A stretch of DNA of 64,000 nucleotides from Candidatus Brocadia sp. WS118 (GTDB taxonomy: Bacteria > Planctomycetota > Brocadiia > Brocadiales > Brocadiaceae). A program made the position numbers and the translations under genes. The notes beneath the pieces are model-generated. The model was not told the origin of the DNA. It saw only the letters and a program-made list of their open reading frames with translations, and did no database searches. Shown in pieces: positions 43,512 to 52,305 of this stretch (the stretch's first letter is position 1; the number at the start of each line of letters is the position of its first letter). The stretch lies in assembly GCA_007618135.1 (NCBI GenBank), contig PHFX01000005.1, forward strand, positions 1-64,000. Reading direction: 5' to 3'.

Positions 43512-43730
43512 CTAACAACATCGGCGAGGATCATGTACGTTAACACACCAATCTACCGTGGCAGCTTGCCCTGCCTTGCTGTGAATTAAGGCAAAGGTGA
43601 GTACGGTCATGGTGGGAAACGTAGCCACAAAGGCGGCCAAGAGCCCCTTGCCTTGCGAACCCATAAAAGTTACTGCACTTACAATGCTACCACCAAGGAT
43701 AAAATAAAATACAAAGTTCTTTAGTTGCAT
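43512..43730 (-). CDS. Small membrane protein, DUF3147/GlpM-like, possibly frameshifted
   Basis: Two membrane segments (FVFYFILGGSIVSAVTFMG and LLAAFVATFPTMTVLTFALI) match the start of DUF3147-type membrane proteins (usually about 110 aa). The last 20 residues (after TVDWCVNVHDPRRCC) are not membrane-like, while another frame continues GVLTYMILADVVSIVIKH to about 43490. A frameshift or sequencing error near 43550 would explain this. The gene is in a minus-strand run between the kinase-like gene and a metallophosphoesterase. Confidence 0.6.
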   Translation of the reverse strand: MQLKNFVFYFILGGSIVSAVTFMGSQGKGLLAAFVATFPTMTVLTFALIHSKAGQAATVDWCVNVHDPRRCC

Positions 43731-43739
43731 TCTTTGGCG

Positions 43740-45059
43740 CTACTCCGCGCCTCCGCGGTGAATTGATTCACTTTGCCAATGCAAAGAAAAATCATCGATT
43801 AATTCAAGCCGCTCCTTTATAAAGTGCTTTTCGAAGACATCGTCATCAGGCAGTTCCTGTGGCGGGTCATATCGTAGTCCTAATACTTTGCATTGTAGCG
43901 TCACCGTGTTTTTCTCATCGGAATGGATAGCAACGTCCACATATTGATAGGCCTTTACCATCTGCAAACACCGAAAACCATGGAATGGAATCTGGGAGAT
44001 GTCACATTCCCCCGGGCCAGACAATTCAGCCCCGCCGCCGCCTGAGACAATATATACAGGTAACTGTACACCACCGGTTTTGTCAGTTTTTGCCATGCGT
44101 TGGTAGTTATGTTCGTGTCCGCAGATAACCAGTAATATCGTATTCGACGGATTGTTAAAACTCGTGGAATAGCGGTCACGAAACCTGGATGCCTTGGATT
44201 GTTTATCCAACAGGTCGGTACATCCATGATGTCCGATAGAGTAAGGCGGATAGTGTGCCAAAATAATTTTTGGCCCACTGAAATCATTGAGTTCATCTAA
44301 AAACCATTGGAACTGTTCTGCATCATCGGGTAAAGAGGAGTTTAGGGCGATGAATTTTATTTTTACTCCATCGGTTTCTTTAATGAAAGAATACCACGAC
44401 TGACCATTCATTGTGCTGCCCAGGATTTCTTTCAGATACGCAATATACGCAGGGTTCAATTTATCGCAGATTTCTCCCCATAGAACCTGCCAGCTTCTCT
44501 TTTTTAATTGTATCTCATCAATTGAGTCGATCACCTTATATATTTTTTCACGAAATGTTTGAGTCTCATTCAAATGGTCTGAGCAAGGCGATGATTGCTT
44601 TTGGGAAATATTTCCTTCCCCCATTTTTTTTATCAACTCTTGTATAAGGGCATCGGTCTTTTCGCTATAAGCAACCTCATGATTCCCAATGACCGGATAG
44701 AAGGGAATCATTTTTTCACCGGTATAGTTTTGAATAATTACTTCTCTGAACCTGTCAAATTCATTGTAACAGACCATATCTCCTGAAAAGAGGATGAAAT
44801 CAGGGTTTGAGTCCCGTATTACCTTAGCAATCGCATGGTGTTTCCGCTGGGGTTTCCCCATGGAATTTATGTCTCTTCTCGTATCTCCATAGGCGATAAA
44901 ATGCAAAGACCTGGCATAGAGACTCTGCAAAAAAGGACCAAGTATAATCGTGATGATAAGCAGAAATGTCTTGACGTGTTTACCCATGGTGTTAATTTTT
45001 CTGTATTCGACAAGCCAGGATGCTAACCCGTTGAAAAGGAATACGTGTTTTGTATCCAT
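43740..45059 (-). CDS. Exported metallophosphoesterase (purple acid phosphatase-like), 439 aa
   Basis: Motifs: YGDTRRD, FSGDMVCY, GNHEVAYS, LAHYPPYSIGHHG and CGHEHNYQRM, the order of calcineurin-like/PAP-type metallophosphoesterases. A hydrophobic segment at residues 29-45 (TFLLIITIILGPFLQSL) predicts a signal peptide or anchor; the alternative ATG at 44987 (MGKHVKTFLL) gives a cleaner signal sequence. No ribosome binding site decides between them. It is on the minus strand just downstream of the divergent intergenic region. Confidence 0.87.
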   Translation of the reverse strand: MDTKHVFLFNGLASWLVEYRKINTMGKHVKTFLLIITIILGPFLQSLYARSLHFIAYGDTRRDINSMGKPQRKHHAIAKVIRDSNPDFILFSGDMVCYNEFDRFREVIIQNYTGEKMIPFYPVIGNHEVAYSEKTDALIQELIKKMGEGNISQKQSSPCSDHLNETQTFREKIYKVIDSIDEIQLKKRSWQVLWGEICDKLNPAYIAYLKEILGSTMNGQSWYSFIKETDGVKIKFIALNSSLPDDAEQFQWFLDELNDFSGPKIILAHYPPYSIGHHGCTDLLDKQSKASRFRDRYSTSFNNPSNTILLVICGHEHNYQRMAKTDKTGGVQLPVYIVSGGGGAELSGPGECDISQIPFHGFRCLQMVKAYQYVDVAIHSDEKNTVTLQCKVLGLRYDPPQELPDDDVFEKHFIKERLELIDDFSLHWQSESIHRGGAE

Positions 45060-45287
45060 TCCAACGATAATTCATATTTTCTTTGATGAACCATTATGGT
45101 TTTTTCCGGTTTTCTGCCAGATGCTTTTATCGTCTGTTTATTATTCTGCCTTGATTTTTACAACAGGCGTATACCCTGTTTCCCTATAGTACAAATATAT
45201 CGAGTGGTGTCAAGCCTAATTATTGGTACATTTTACAATTTGTTAGACGAGGTCAGGACGGTAAAGCGCTTTAAACATTCTTTTTTA
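45060..45287. other. Upstream region of the divergent DegT and phosphoesterase genes
   Basis: No gene is visible. The stretch leads up to the promoter at 45288 and contains AT-rich DNA but no operator that I can defend. Confidence 0.45.
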
Positions 45288-45316
45288 TTGACAAATCCCG
45301 TTTCTCTCAATATAAT
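45288..45316 (+). promoter_or_regulatory. Perfect consensus sigma-70 promoter for the degT-lptD-coaD operon
   Basis: TTGACA (45288-45293), a 17-base spacer and TATAAT (45311-45316) match the consensus at every position. Transcription would begin near 45323, 79 bases before the ATG at 45402. Confidence 0.8.
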
Positions 45317-45401
45317 GACGCTCATAGCTGATGCAAATATAATGGCTTAGCAAACTTACGAATTAATATTTAATTAACCCACGAAAGCTATTGTCTCGTT
45401 A

Positions 45402-46508
45402 ATGAAAGTAAGTTCTCTGGATTTAAAACGACAGTATGAAACGATCCGGGAAGAAATAAATAGAGCAGTTTTAGGGGTAATCAGTAGCCAGTCCTTCATT
45501 CTGGGACCCTATGTCGAATCGTTTGAAGATAAGATTGCACAATTTTGTTGTGTGAAACATGCCATTGGGGTATCATCTGGTACGGATGCTCTATTGTTGG
45601 CCTTAATGGCCTGTGATATAAAACATGGCGATGAAGTCATTACTACGCCTTTTACTTTCTTTGCGACGGCAAGTTCTATTGCACGTGTAGGAGCAGTCCC
45701 CGTTTTTGTGGATATTGATCCCCTTACGTACAATATCGATGTTACTAAAATTTCTCCAGCCGTAAATAAAAAGACTAAGGCGATCCTGCCGGTTCATCTC
45801 TATGGTCAGTGTGCAAACATGGATGCTATCCTTGATATTGCCCGTGTCCATGGGTTGCAGGTTATCGAGGATGCTGCGCAGGCAATAGGAGCTGTTTACA
45901 AAGGAAAAAATGCCGGTTCTTTTGGAGACATTGGATGTTTCTCATTTTATCCCACAAAAAATCTTGGTGGTTATGGTGACGGGGGGCTCATAGCAACGAA
46001 TAATGACAAACTGGCGGAGTTTATTAAACTCTTGCGGGTGCATGGGTCGAAATCCAAGTATTATCATTCATACCTCGGCATCAATGGGAGGTTGGATGCG
46101 ATCCAGGCTGCCGTCCTGTCGGTAAAACTCAACTATTTGAGCGGCTGGTCTGAGAAACGCAGAGCGATTGCGGCATATTACCATGAACATTTACAGGATT
46201 TACCCATTCGACTGCCCCGAACAGAGTCCTATAATACCCACATATTTCATCAGTACGTCATAGCAACGCCAGCAAGAGACGCTTTGGCGCAACACCTCTA
46301 CCGTCATGGTGTAGAAACTGCTATTTATTATCCCGTTCCGTTGCACTTGCAAGAATGTTTTGAGTTCTTAGGGTATAAAAAAGGTGACTTGCCTGAGTCT
46401 GAAAGAGCGTCAAATGAAACATTGGCCTTGCCTATCTTTCCTGAGATTACCGAGAAAGAGCAAGATCATGTAATTGTTCAGATAAAAAAATTCATTTCGC
46501 AACAATAA
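45402..46508 (+). CDS. DegT/DnrJ/EryC1/StrS sugar aminotransferase
   Basis: This PLP enzyme transfers an amino group to a keto-sugar nucleotide in lipopolysaccharide or surface polysaccharide synthesis. The 368-aa product begins VSSLDLKRQY and has SSGTDALLLAL (phosphate-binding), VIEDAAQAIGA (Asp157) and the Schiff-base lysine Lys186 in FYPTKNLGG. All are intact. It is the first gene after the strong promoter and lies 16 bases before lptD, which suggests an envelope function. The sugar substrate cannot be inferred. Confidence 0.92.
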   Translation: MKVSSLDLKRQYETIREEINRAVLGVISSQSFILGPYVESFEDKIAQFCCVKHAIGVSSGTDALLLALMACDIKHGDEVITTPFTFFATASSIARVGAVPVFVDIDPLTYNIDVTKISPAVNKKTKAILPVHLYGQCANMDAILDIARVHGLQVIEDAAQAIGAVYKGKNAGSFGDIGCFSFYPTKNLGGYGDGGLIATNNDKLAEFIKLLRVHGSKSKYYHSYLGINGRLDAIQAAVLSVKLNYLSGWSEKRRAIAAYYHEHLQDLPIRLPRTESYNTHIFHQYVIATPARDALAQHLYRHGVETAIYYPVPLHLQECFEFLGYKKGDLPESERASNETLALPIFPEITEKEQDHVIVQIKKFISQQ

Positions 46509-46524
46509 ATTTTAACTTTTTCTC

Positions 46525-49323
46525 ATGCGAATATTAGCGTTTTCTTTGGTGCTTGTCGTCTTGTTTTCCATACCCGGATATAGCTGCGCGGAAAGCTTGA
46601 TTGCCAAGGTCAAAGATATTGATCAACGACCTTTTTCCTTGTCAGGTAATCGTATTGTTACCTGGGAAAAAGAGGGAATTCGTGTGTTTGTTGTTTATAA
46701 AGACGCAAGAATATTGCAGGGGCCTTTTCAGATTACCGCGGATACTGTGGTTTGTTGGTTTCATGAGGAAGAGGCGGCTCAGCAGAAAGCGGCTACCGTG
46801 GAAGTGTATTGTGAGGGAAAGGTAACCATTCTGGAAGAAGAAAATTATGAAAATTATGAACAAGTGTACTTAAGATTTGAGACGCTGACGGGCATCGTTG
46901 TCAACCCCGAAATACAGCCGATAGAAACTTTTGAAGTTGCCCAGGAGACGGAGACCGTTCGCCGGGGCGAAGAAATTCGTTCGATGGAAAAAGAAGAATA
47001 TTTGTCCACGGAAATTCCCCCAAAAGTCTCAACTTCAGGAATTGCTCAAAAAGAGGAGATGGTAGATATTATCGCTGACAGTATCGACTCGTGGGAAGAA
47101 GGAGACAAACGAATCGTTGTTGCTCTTGGAAACGTAAAAATTAAAAAAGAGGATATGACGATAGATGCGGACAGCGTCATCTTGTGGTTTGATAAAGCGG
47201 AATCAGGCATCTCAAAAGATGCGAAGCTGCCTTTGCGTGAAATTTATGCGGAGGGGAACGTAACAATGCGCCGCAAAGATGATCTGCAAATTGCGGATAA
47301 GATATTTGAAAACGTAAAGGAAGAAAAGGGGATTCTTATCAATAGCAAGATAAAGACAACGATTCAGAAAAAAAAAGACACAACGGATGCTCTCTCTGAA
47401 ATGAGAACGCCCTCACGAAAAGGAAAAACCTTTGCCTTTGAAGGGTTACCAGCATTTGTTGAAGGGGAAGAGATAAAACGGGTGAGCAAAGGAAAATACG
47501 AAATTACCAATGGTAAGATAAGCGCCTGTGGATTCGGACATCCCCATTACCATTTTCATGGGAAAAAGATTCGGTTGGTTCAGAGAGGGGTGCACAATAT
47601 TGTCTCCTCTACCAATAATGCATTTTATCTGGATAGATATCCGATTGCTTATTTGCCGTATTTATCCCTTGACGTGCGAAGGAAGGAGCGACTTTTAAGA
47701 GACTGGCAATTCGGGAGTTCATCCCGTTTTGGTTCGTTTTTCAGGACAGACTGGGATTTATTTGCCGTTACCGGGGGAAATCAAAAAGATTGGAGTGACC
47801 TGATCTTAAATCTCGACTATTTGGAAAAGAGGGGGGTAGGCGCCGGACTTGATTTCGAATATAACAGGGAGGATATGTTTGGTTACATCGATACCTATTA
47901 TATAAGGGATCAGGGGGATTTCGACATCAATAAAATTCCTGTCGAAAACGAAGACCGCGGCACCATTCTTTGGAGGCACCGGCAGCAATTGCCTTATGAT
48001 TTGCGTTTGGAGATGGAGTATTCCTATTTGAGTGATCCGCGGTTTCTTCGGGAATATTTCCAGCACGAATTTAAACAAGAGAAAGACCGCGAAACGGTGT
48101 TTTATTTACGAAGAATGCACGACACCTCGGCGGAAACCTTTGTCATTAACGAACAGTTTAATGGATTTGACACAACCGTTGATGCGTTACGGGAAAGACG
48201 GTACGCAGAACGCCTGCCTGAGGTTTCGTATCGAATCATTGGAGAACCTATTGGAGACAACCGGTTGGTATTCACTTCTGAGTCAGCAGCGACATATTTT
48301 AACGGCTCTTTTGAACGGATTGATCCGGAAGTTCAATCTGAATCCGTTGCAAGAGTGGATAGCGTAAATCGTGTAAGTATGCCGTTTAAACCAGGGATTT
48401 TCAATATAAATCCCTTTGTGGAGGGGAGGGTTACCGGATATACGGAAAGCATTGACACCTCTGATGTTATTGATGAGGCAAATGGCCCTGCCACCGGGCG
48501 TTTTATTGGATCCTTTGGTTTTGATTGGAGTTCAACCCATTGGAGAAACTATAGTTTTTACAATGACTTCTTTAAAATTAACCGTTTAAGGCATATCTTC
48601 GTCCCTGAACTCCGGTATACGTATAGTCCTATCGTTACGGAAGACCCAAATGAATTCTATCAATATGATGCAGTTGATGCATTAGACTCATCCCATGTTG
48701 CCGTTATAGGGGTAAAAAATAAATTACAGACAAAACGCGGCGAACCGGGTCTTGAAAAAACGGTGGATTTTATCGATTTTAGCGTTGATTATTATCTATT
48801 TCCGTCAAAGGCAGGTATTTATAATGACGGAATAAACGGTATTATCATAAGAGAAGATAACTTTGTAAATATTGATTTCCGATCCCAACTAACGGATATT
48901 GTTGCGTTTGTTTCCGAACGGAATGAGTTTAACACGGAAGAATTTCAGTTTGATGTTCTTTCCTCCGGCTTTGAGGTCTTCAACCCACCTGATTGGCAAT
49001 TTTTTGTTGGCCATCGCTTTATCAGGGATATCAGTTCTACCGTGATCCTGGCGGCTGAATACACGATTAGTGAAAAGTGGAAGGTGATGGGCGGAGAAAA
49101 GTACGACTTCAAGTCTATTGAATTGGTTGAAGACGAGGATAATGATATAGACAGAGAAAATAAATCCCAAAACCTTAAGACAAATTTTATCTTATCCCGT
49201 TATTTCCATGATTGGGTAGGCAGTCTTACCCTGGAGTTGGATCCGGTAAGGGATGATAACTCCTACAGGTTTGACATTACGCCGAAAGGGCTGGAGAGAA
49301 AGACGAGACGTTTTTGGTTTTAG
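46525..49323 (+). CDS. lptD: LptD-like outer-membrane LPS-assembly protein, 932 aa
   Basis: LptD forms a beta-barrel with LptE that inserts lipopolysaccharide into the outer membrane. The product has a signal peptide (residues 1-22), two OstA/LptA-like domains (about 45-150 and 180-300, each with the DADxV-x-W-type strand and EGNV/CEGKV motifs), then a C-terminal beta-barrel (about 400-930) with alternating aromatic strands ending KTRRFWF. The terminal aromatic residue is a standard Bam signal. Two OstA domains instead of one are unusual. Its presence implies a Gram-negative-type outer membrane. Confidence 0.88.
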   Translation: MRILAFSLVLVVLFSIPGYSCAESLIAKVKDIDQRPFSLSGNRIVTWEKEGIRVFVVYKDARILQGPFQITADTVVCWFHEEEAAQQKAATVEVYCEGKVTILEEENYENYEQVYLRFETLTGIVVNPEIQPIETFEVAQETETVRRGEEIRSMEKEEYLSTEIPPKVSTSGIAQKEEMVDIIADSIDSWEEGDKRIVVALGNVKIKKEDMTIDADSVILWFDKAESGISKDAKLPLREIYAEGNVTMRRKDDLQIADKIFENVKEEKGILINSKIKTTIQKKKDTTDALSEMRTPSRKGKTFAFEGLPAFVEGEEIKRVSKGKYEITNGKISACGFGHPHYHFHGKKIRLVQRGVHNIVSSTNNAFYLDRYPIAYLPYLSLDVRRKERLLRDWQFGSSSRFGSFFRTDWDLFAVTGGNQKDWSDLILNLDYLEKRGVGAGLDFEYNREDMFGYIDTYYIRDQGDFDINKIPVENEDRGTILWRHRQQLPYDLRLEMEYSYLSDPRFLREYFQHEFKQEKDRETVFYLRRMHDTSAETFVINEQFNGFDTTVDALRERRYAERLPEVSYRIIGEPIGDNRLVFTSESAATYFNGSFERIDPEVQSESVARVDSVNRVSMPFKPGIFNINPFVEGRVTGYTESIDTSDVIDEANGPATGRFIGSFGFDWSSTHWRNYSFYNDFFKINRLRHIFVPELRYTYSPIVTEDPNEFYQYDAVDALDSSHVAVIGVKNKLQTKRGEPGLEKTVDFIDFSVDYYLFPSKAGIYNDGINGIIIREDNFVNIDFRSQLTDIVAFVSERNEFNTEEFQFDVLSSGFEVFNPPDWQFFVGHRFIRDISSTVILAAEYTISEKWKVMGGEKYDFKSIELVEDEDNDIDRENKSQNLKTNFILSRYFHDWVGSLTLELDPVRDDNSYRFDITPKGLERKTRRFWF

Positions 49324-49336
49324 CTGTCATATAAAT

Positions 49337-49840
49337 ATGATGAGAAAGGCCGTATATCCTGGAACGTTTGACCCTGTTACCAATGGGCATCTTGATGTGA
49401 TAAAGCGGGGAAGCATGGTTTTTGATGCCTTAGTCGTATCGGTAGGGTGCAATCCATTAAAAGAAGCCCTGTTTTCTGTTGAGGAACGCATGGAGATGAT
49501 TCGGGAACAGGTTGCAGACTTAAAAAACGTTGAAGTCGACAGTTTTAACGGAATGCTGGTAGATTATCTCAAAAAACAAAAGACAACTATCATATTGCGC
49601 GGTATACGTACGGTGTCTGATTTTGAATATGAATTTCAAAGGGCGCTGACGAATCGGGTTCTTAATAAAGAAGTTGAGACCGTATTTGTAATGACCAGCG
49701 AACAATATTCTTTTTTAAATTCCACGCTTATTAAGGAGGCCGTTAGTCTGGGCGGAAACGTGAGCCAGTTTGTTCCGCCCGGTGTTGAAAGGCGTTTAAT
49801 GCAGAAATTCAAGCATGTGTACAGAAAGAATTTTGAATGA
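49337..49840 (+). CDS. coaD: Phosphopantetheine adenylyltransferase
   Basis: CoaD joins ATP and 4'-phosphopantetheine to dephospho-CoA. The family start RKAVYPGTFDPVTNGHLDV (motif TFDP-x-T-x-GH, with the catalytic His18) occurs right after the ATG at 49337, giving 167 aa. The longer frame starting at 49253 runs inside lptD. The adenylate motif RGIRTVSDFEYE and a final FLNSTLIKEA are present. It overlaps the next gene by 4 bases (ATGA). The ATG-ATG doublet leaves 49337 or 49340 as the exact start. Confidence 0.96.
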   Translation: MMRKAVYPGTFDPVTNGHLDVIKRGSMVFDALVVSVGCNPLKEALFSVEERMEMIREQVADLKNVEVDSFNGMLVDYLKKQKTTIILRGIRTVSDFEYEFQRALTNRVLNKEVETVFVMTSEQYSFLNSTLIKEAVSLGGNVSQFVPPGVERRLMQKFKHVYRKNFE

Positions 49841-50628
49841 AAATCAATGTCTTGGTTATCGGTGATATTGTAGGGAAGCCGGGCCGTGTGATTTTAAAGG
49901 AAAAGCTAAAACCATTTATCGAGAAGGAAGAGATACACTTTTGTATTGCAAATGGAGAAAATGCTGCAGCGGGGGCAGGTATCACCGCTGAAATAGCCAC
50001 AGAATTACTTTCGTACGGGATCGACGTTATCACTACCGGTGACCATGCATGGGATAAAAAAGAAATATTGCCCATGCTGGAAACCAGTACCAGCATACTG
50101 AGGCCTGCTAATTATTCCCCGCTGGCAATGGGAAAAGGATATGTGGTAAAGAGTTCCAAACTGGGGAATCCGATTGGGGTTATTAATTTGCTGGGTCGGG
50201 TATTTATGAAACCCATAGATTGTCCTTTTCGGGTTTCTGACGAGATTATTAAGAATATTTCAAAAGAAACAAAGATAATCTTTGTGGACATGCATGCTGA
50301 AGCGACCTCAGAAAAGATTGCTATGGGATGGTATTTGGATGGTAAAGTAAGCGCCGTTCTGGGTACGCACACCCACGTGCCCACTGCAGATGAAAAAATA
50401 CTGCCGAAAGGAACAGCCTTTATCAGTGATTTAGGAATGACAGGGCCTCATGAGTCTGTTTTGGGCAGAAAGATTGAGTGTGTGCTAAAGGCAATTGTGA
50501 CACAGATGCCCACCCGATTTGATGTGGCAGAAAAGGATATGCGGATAAATGGCGTGAAGATCATAGTAAACAGCCAAACGGGAAGCGCAGAGAGCATAAA
50601 AAGGATTGAAATTAAAGAGGGTGATTAG
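49837..50628 (+). CDS. YmdB-like TIGR00282 metallophosphoesterase
   Basis: The 263-aa product starts NVLVIGDIVGKPGR and has IANGENAAAGAG, TTGDHAWDKKE, VDMHAEATSEK and LGTHTHVPTAD, the metal-binding set of YmdB. B. subtilis YmdB hydrolyses 2',3'-cyclic nucleotides and affects sporulation and biofilm gene expression; the role here is unknown. The stop TAG and the xseA ATG abut directly (50626-50631), so the genes are coupled, and it overlaps coaD by 4. Confidence 0.93.
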   Translation: MKINVLVIGDIVGKPGRVILKEKLKPFIEKEEIHFCIANGENAAAGAGITAEIATELLSYGIDVITTGDHAWDKKEILPMLETSTSILRPANYSPLAMGKGYVVKSSKLGNPIGVINLLGRVFMKPIDCPFRVSDEIIKNISKETKIIFVDMHAEATSEKIAMGWYLDGKVSAVLGTHTHVPTADEKILPKGTAFISDLGMTGPHESVLGRKIECVLKAIVTQMPTRFDVAEKDMRINGVKIIVNSQTGSAESIKRIEIKEGD

Positions 50629-51873
50629 ATGAATCTTGCCAGCCCCTCACCCGTGTTCTTGGACACGGCAAAAAGCCGGAATACGATACTTACGATTTCC
50701 GAATTAACCCGGAGGATACGGGGTTCGGTTGAACAGGAGTTCTTCAATCTATGGGTCGTCGGAGAATTGTCTAATGTGAAGATGCCTTCATCCGGTCATG
50801 TGTATCTGACCCTGAAAGACGTGCATGCGCAGCTTCAGGCTGTCATATTTAAATCTGTCGCACATGGGCTGAAGTTCGAGGTGCGGGACGGCATGGAGGT
50901 TTTTGCTTTTGGTTCGGTTACCGTTTACGAAGCTCGCGGGCAGTATCAACTGATTGTTGAACGTATGGAGCCAAAAGGGATCGGGGCGCTGCAATTGGCT
51001 TTTTTGCAATTAAAGGAACGTCTCGAAAAGGAAGGGTTGTTCGATCTGGCACACAAGAAACCTCTTCCTGTCCTTCCCAGAAAGATTGCCGTTGTGACCT
51101 CTTTAACGGGCGCAGCAATCAGAGACATCGTAAACGTAATCAACAGAAGATTTGCCAGGGTGGAGATCCTCATTTGTCCGGTGAAAGTACAGGGTGAAGG
51201 TGCAGCCCTGGAGATTGCGCGGGCGATCAGCGACTTGAATACCCTTTCCGACATCGATGTAATGATTGTGGGAAGGGGGGGAGGCAGTTCAGAGGATTTG
51301 TGGGCATTCAACGAAGAAGTGGTTGCACGCAGTATTTTTGCCTCCAAAATTCCTGTAATTTCGGCAGTGGGTCACGAAATTGACGTGACCATTTCAGACC
51401 TGGTTGCAGATAAAAGAGCACTTACGCCTACCGAGGCAGGTGAACTGGTTGTCCCTCAGTATGATCAGATAAGGGATGCATGTGAGAAAATTAAGACTAG
51501 ACTTGCACAAGCATTGTATAATAAAATACTGCTTATGAGAAGCAGGTTGTTGAGGGTTGAGAATAGTTTTTCATTTAAAAAACCATTTGATAAAGTACTT
51601 CGGTTACAACAGGATTTGGATGAGATGGCACAACGACTTGTTACGGCAGAGAAACATGCAGTTGAATTAGAACGCGAACGGCTTATTGGCATGGTGAACC
51701 GATTGGAGAGTATTAGTCCCTTAAAAGTCCTCGGCAGAGGATATTCTATTACTACCACGGTAGAAGATACTAAACTTATCAAGTCTAGCGCAGGATTGAC
51801 TGCGGGAAAAATGTTAAAGACACGATTTTCCCATGGTAGTGTTGTGTCGGCGGTAGTTGAGGTATTAAAGTAA
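50629..51873 (+). CDS. xseA: Exodeoxyribonuclease VII large subunit
   Basis: XseA with XseB cuts single-stranded DNA to small oligonucleotides in repair. The 414-aa product has an OB-fold (about 15-115, with FNLWVVGELSNVKMPSSGH), the catalytic core VVTSLTGAAIRD and GRGGGSSEDLWAFNEE, VISAVGHEIDVTISD and DKRALTPT, then a coiled-coil. Typical length is about 450, so it is slightly short. xseB follows after 131 bases, and both are in the long plus-strand run. Confidence 0.95.
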   Translation: MNLASPSPVFLDTAKSRNTILTISELTRRIRGSVEQEFFNLWVVGELSNVKMPSSGHVYLTLKDVHAQLQAVIFKSVAHGLKFEVRDGMEVFAFGSVTVYEARGQYQLIVERMEPKGIGALQLAFLQLKERLEKEGLFDLAHKKPLPVLPRKIAVVTSLTGAAIRDIVNVINRRFARVEILICPVKVQGEGAALEIARAISDLNTLSDIDVMIVGRGGGSSEDLWAFNEEVVARSIFASKIPVISAVGHEIDVTISDLVADKRALTPTEAGELVVPQYDQIRDACEKIKTRLAQALYNKILLMRSRLLRVENSFSFKKPFDKVLRLQQDLDEMAQRLVTAEKHAVELERERLIGMVNRLESISPLKVLGRGYSITTTVEDTKLIKSSAGLTAGKMLKTRFSHGSVVSAVVEVLK

Positions 51874-52004
51874 GCGAGTGTCAAAATGCTGTACGATATT
51901 TGCTGAATGCAAAACTAATATCTGCCAGTATCCCTTGTGAAGGCATTAATAATACGGACATCATGCTGGTGCGGGAAATATTGTAAAGGGACTGATTTTA
52001 GCCT

Positions 52005-52253
52005 ATGGCAAAGATAAAATTTGAGGAAGCAGTAAAAGGATTAGAGGATATTGTTGAACTTCTCGAAAAGGGGGATTTACCCCTCGATGAAACCCTGTCA
52101 AAATATGAGCAGGGTATTAAACTCTATAAGCAGTGTATAGCTTTGTTGGAAGATGCGGAAAAAAAGATTCAAATTCTTGTGAAGGATGAGAATGGCGTTT
52201 TCCGTACCAGGGAGTATGAGATTGAAATTGCCAAAACTCATAATGCAAAATAG
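52005..52253 (+). CDS. xseB: Exodeoxyribonuclease VII small subunit
   Basis: The 82-aa product has the XseB pattern: FEEAVKGLEDIVELLEKGDLPLDETLSKYEQGIKL. It wraps XseA into the active complex. It follows xseA and precedes dxs, an order known from many bacteria (xseB-ispA-dxs-like), although no ispA lies between them. Confidence 0.93.
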   Translation: MAKIKFEEAVKGLEDIVELLEKGDLPLDETLSKYEQGIKLYKQCIALLEDAEKKIQILVKDENGVFRTREYEIEIAKTHNAK

Positions 52254-52305
52254 CTCTCTCTTTTAATATGGATAAACCTTTTCGATTTATCATAACGGGT
52301 AAAAT

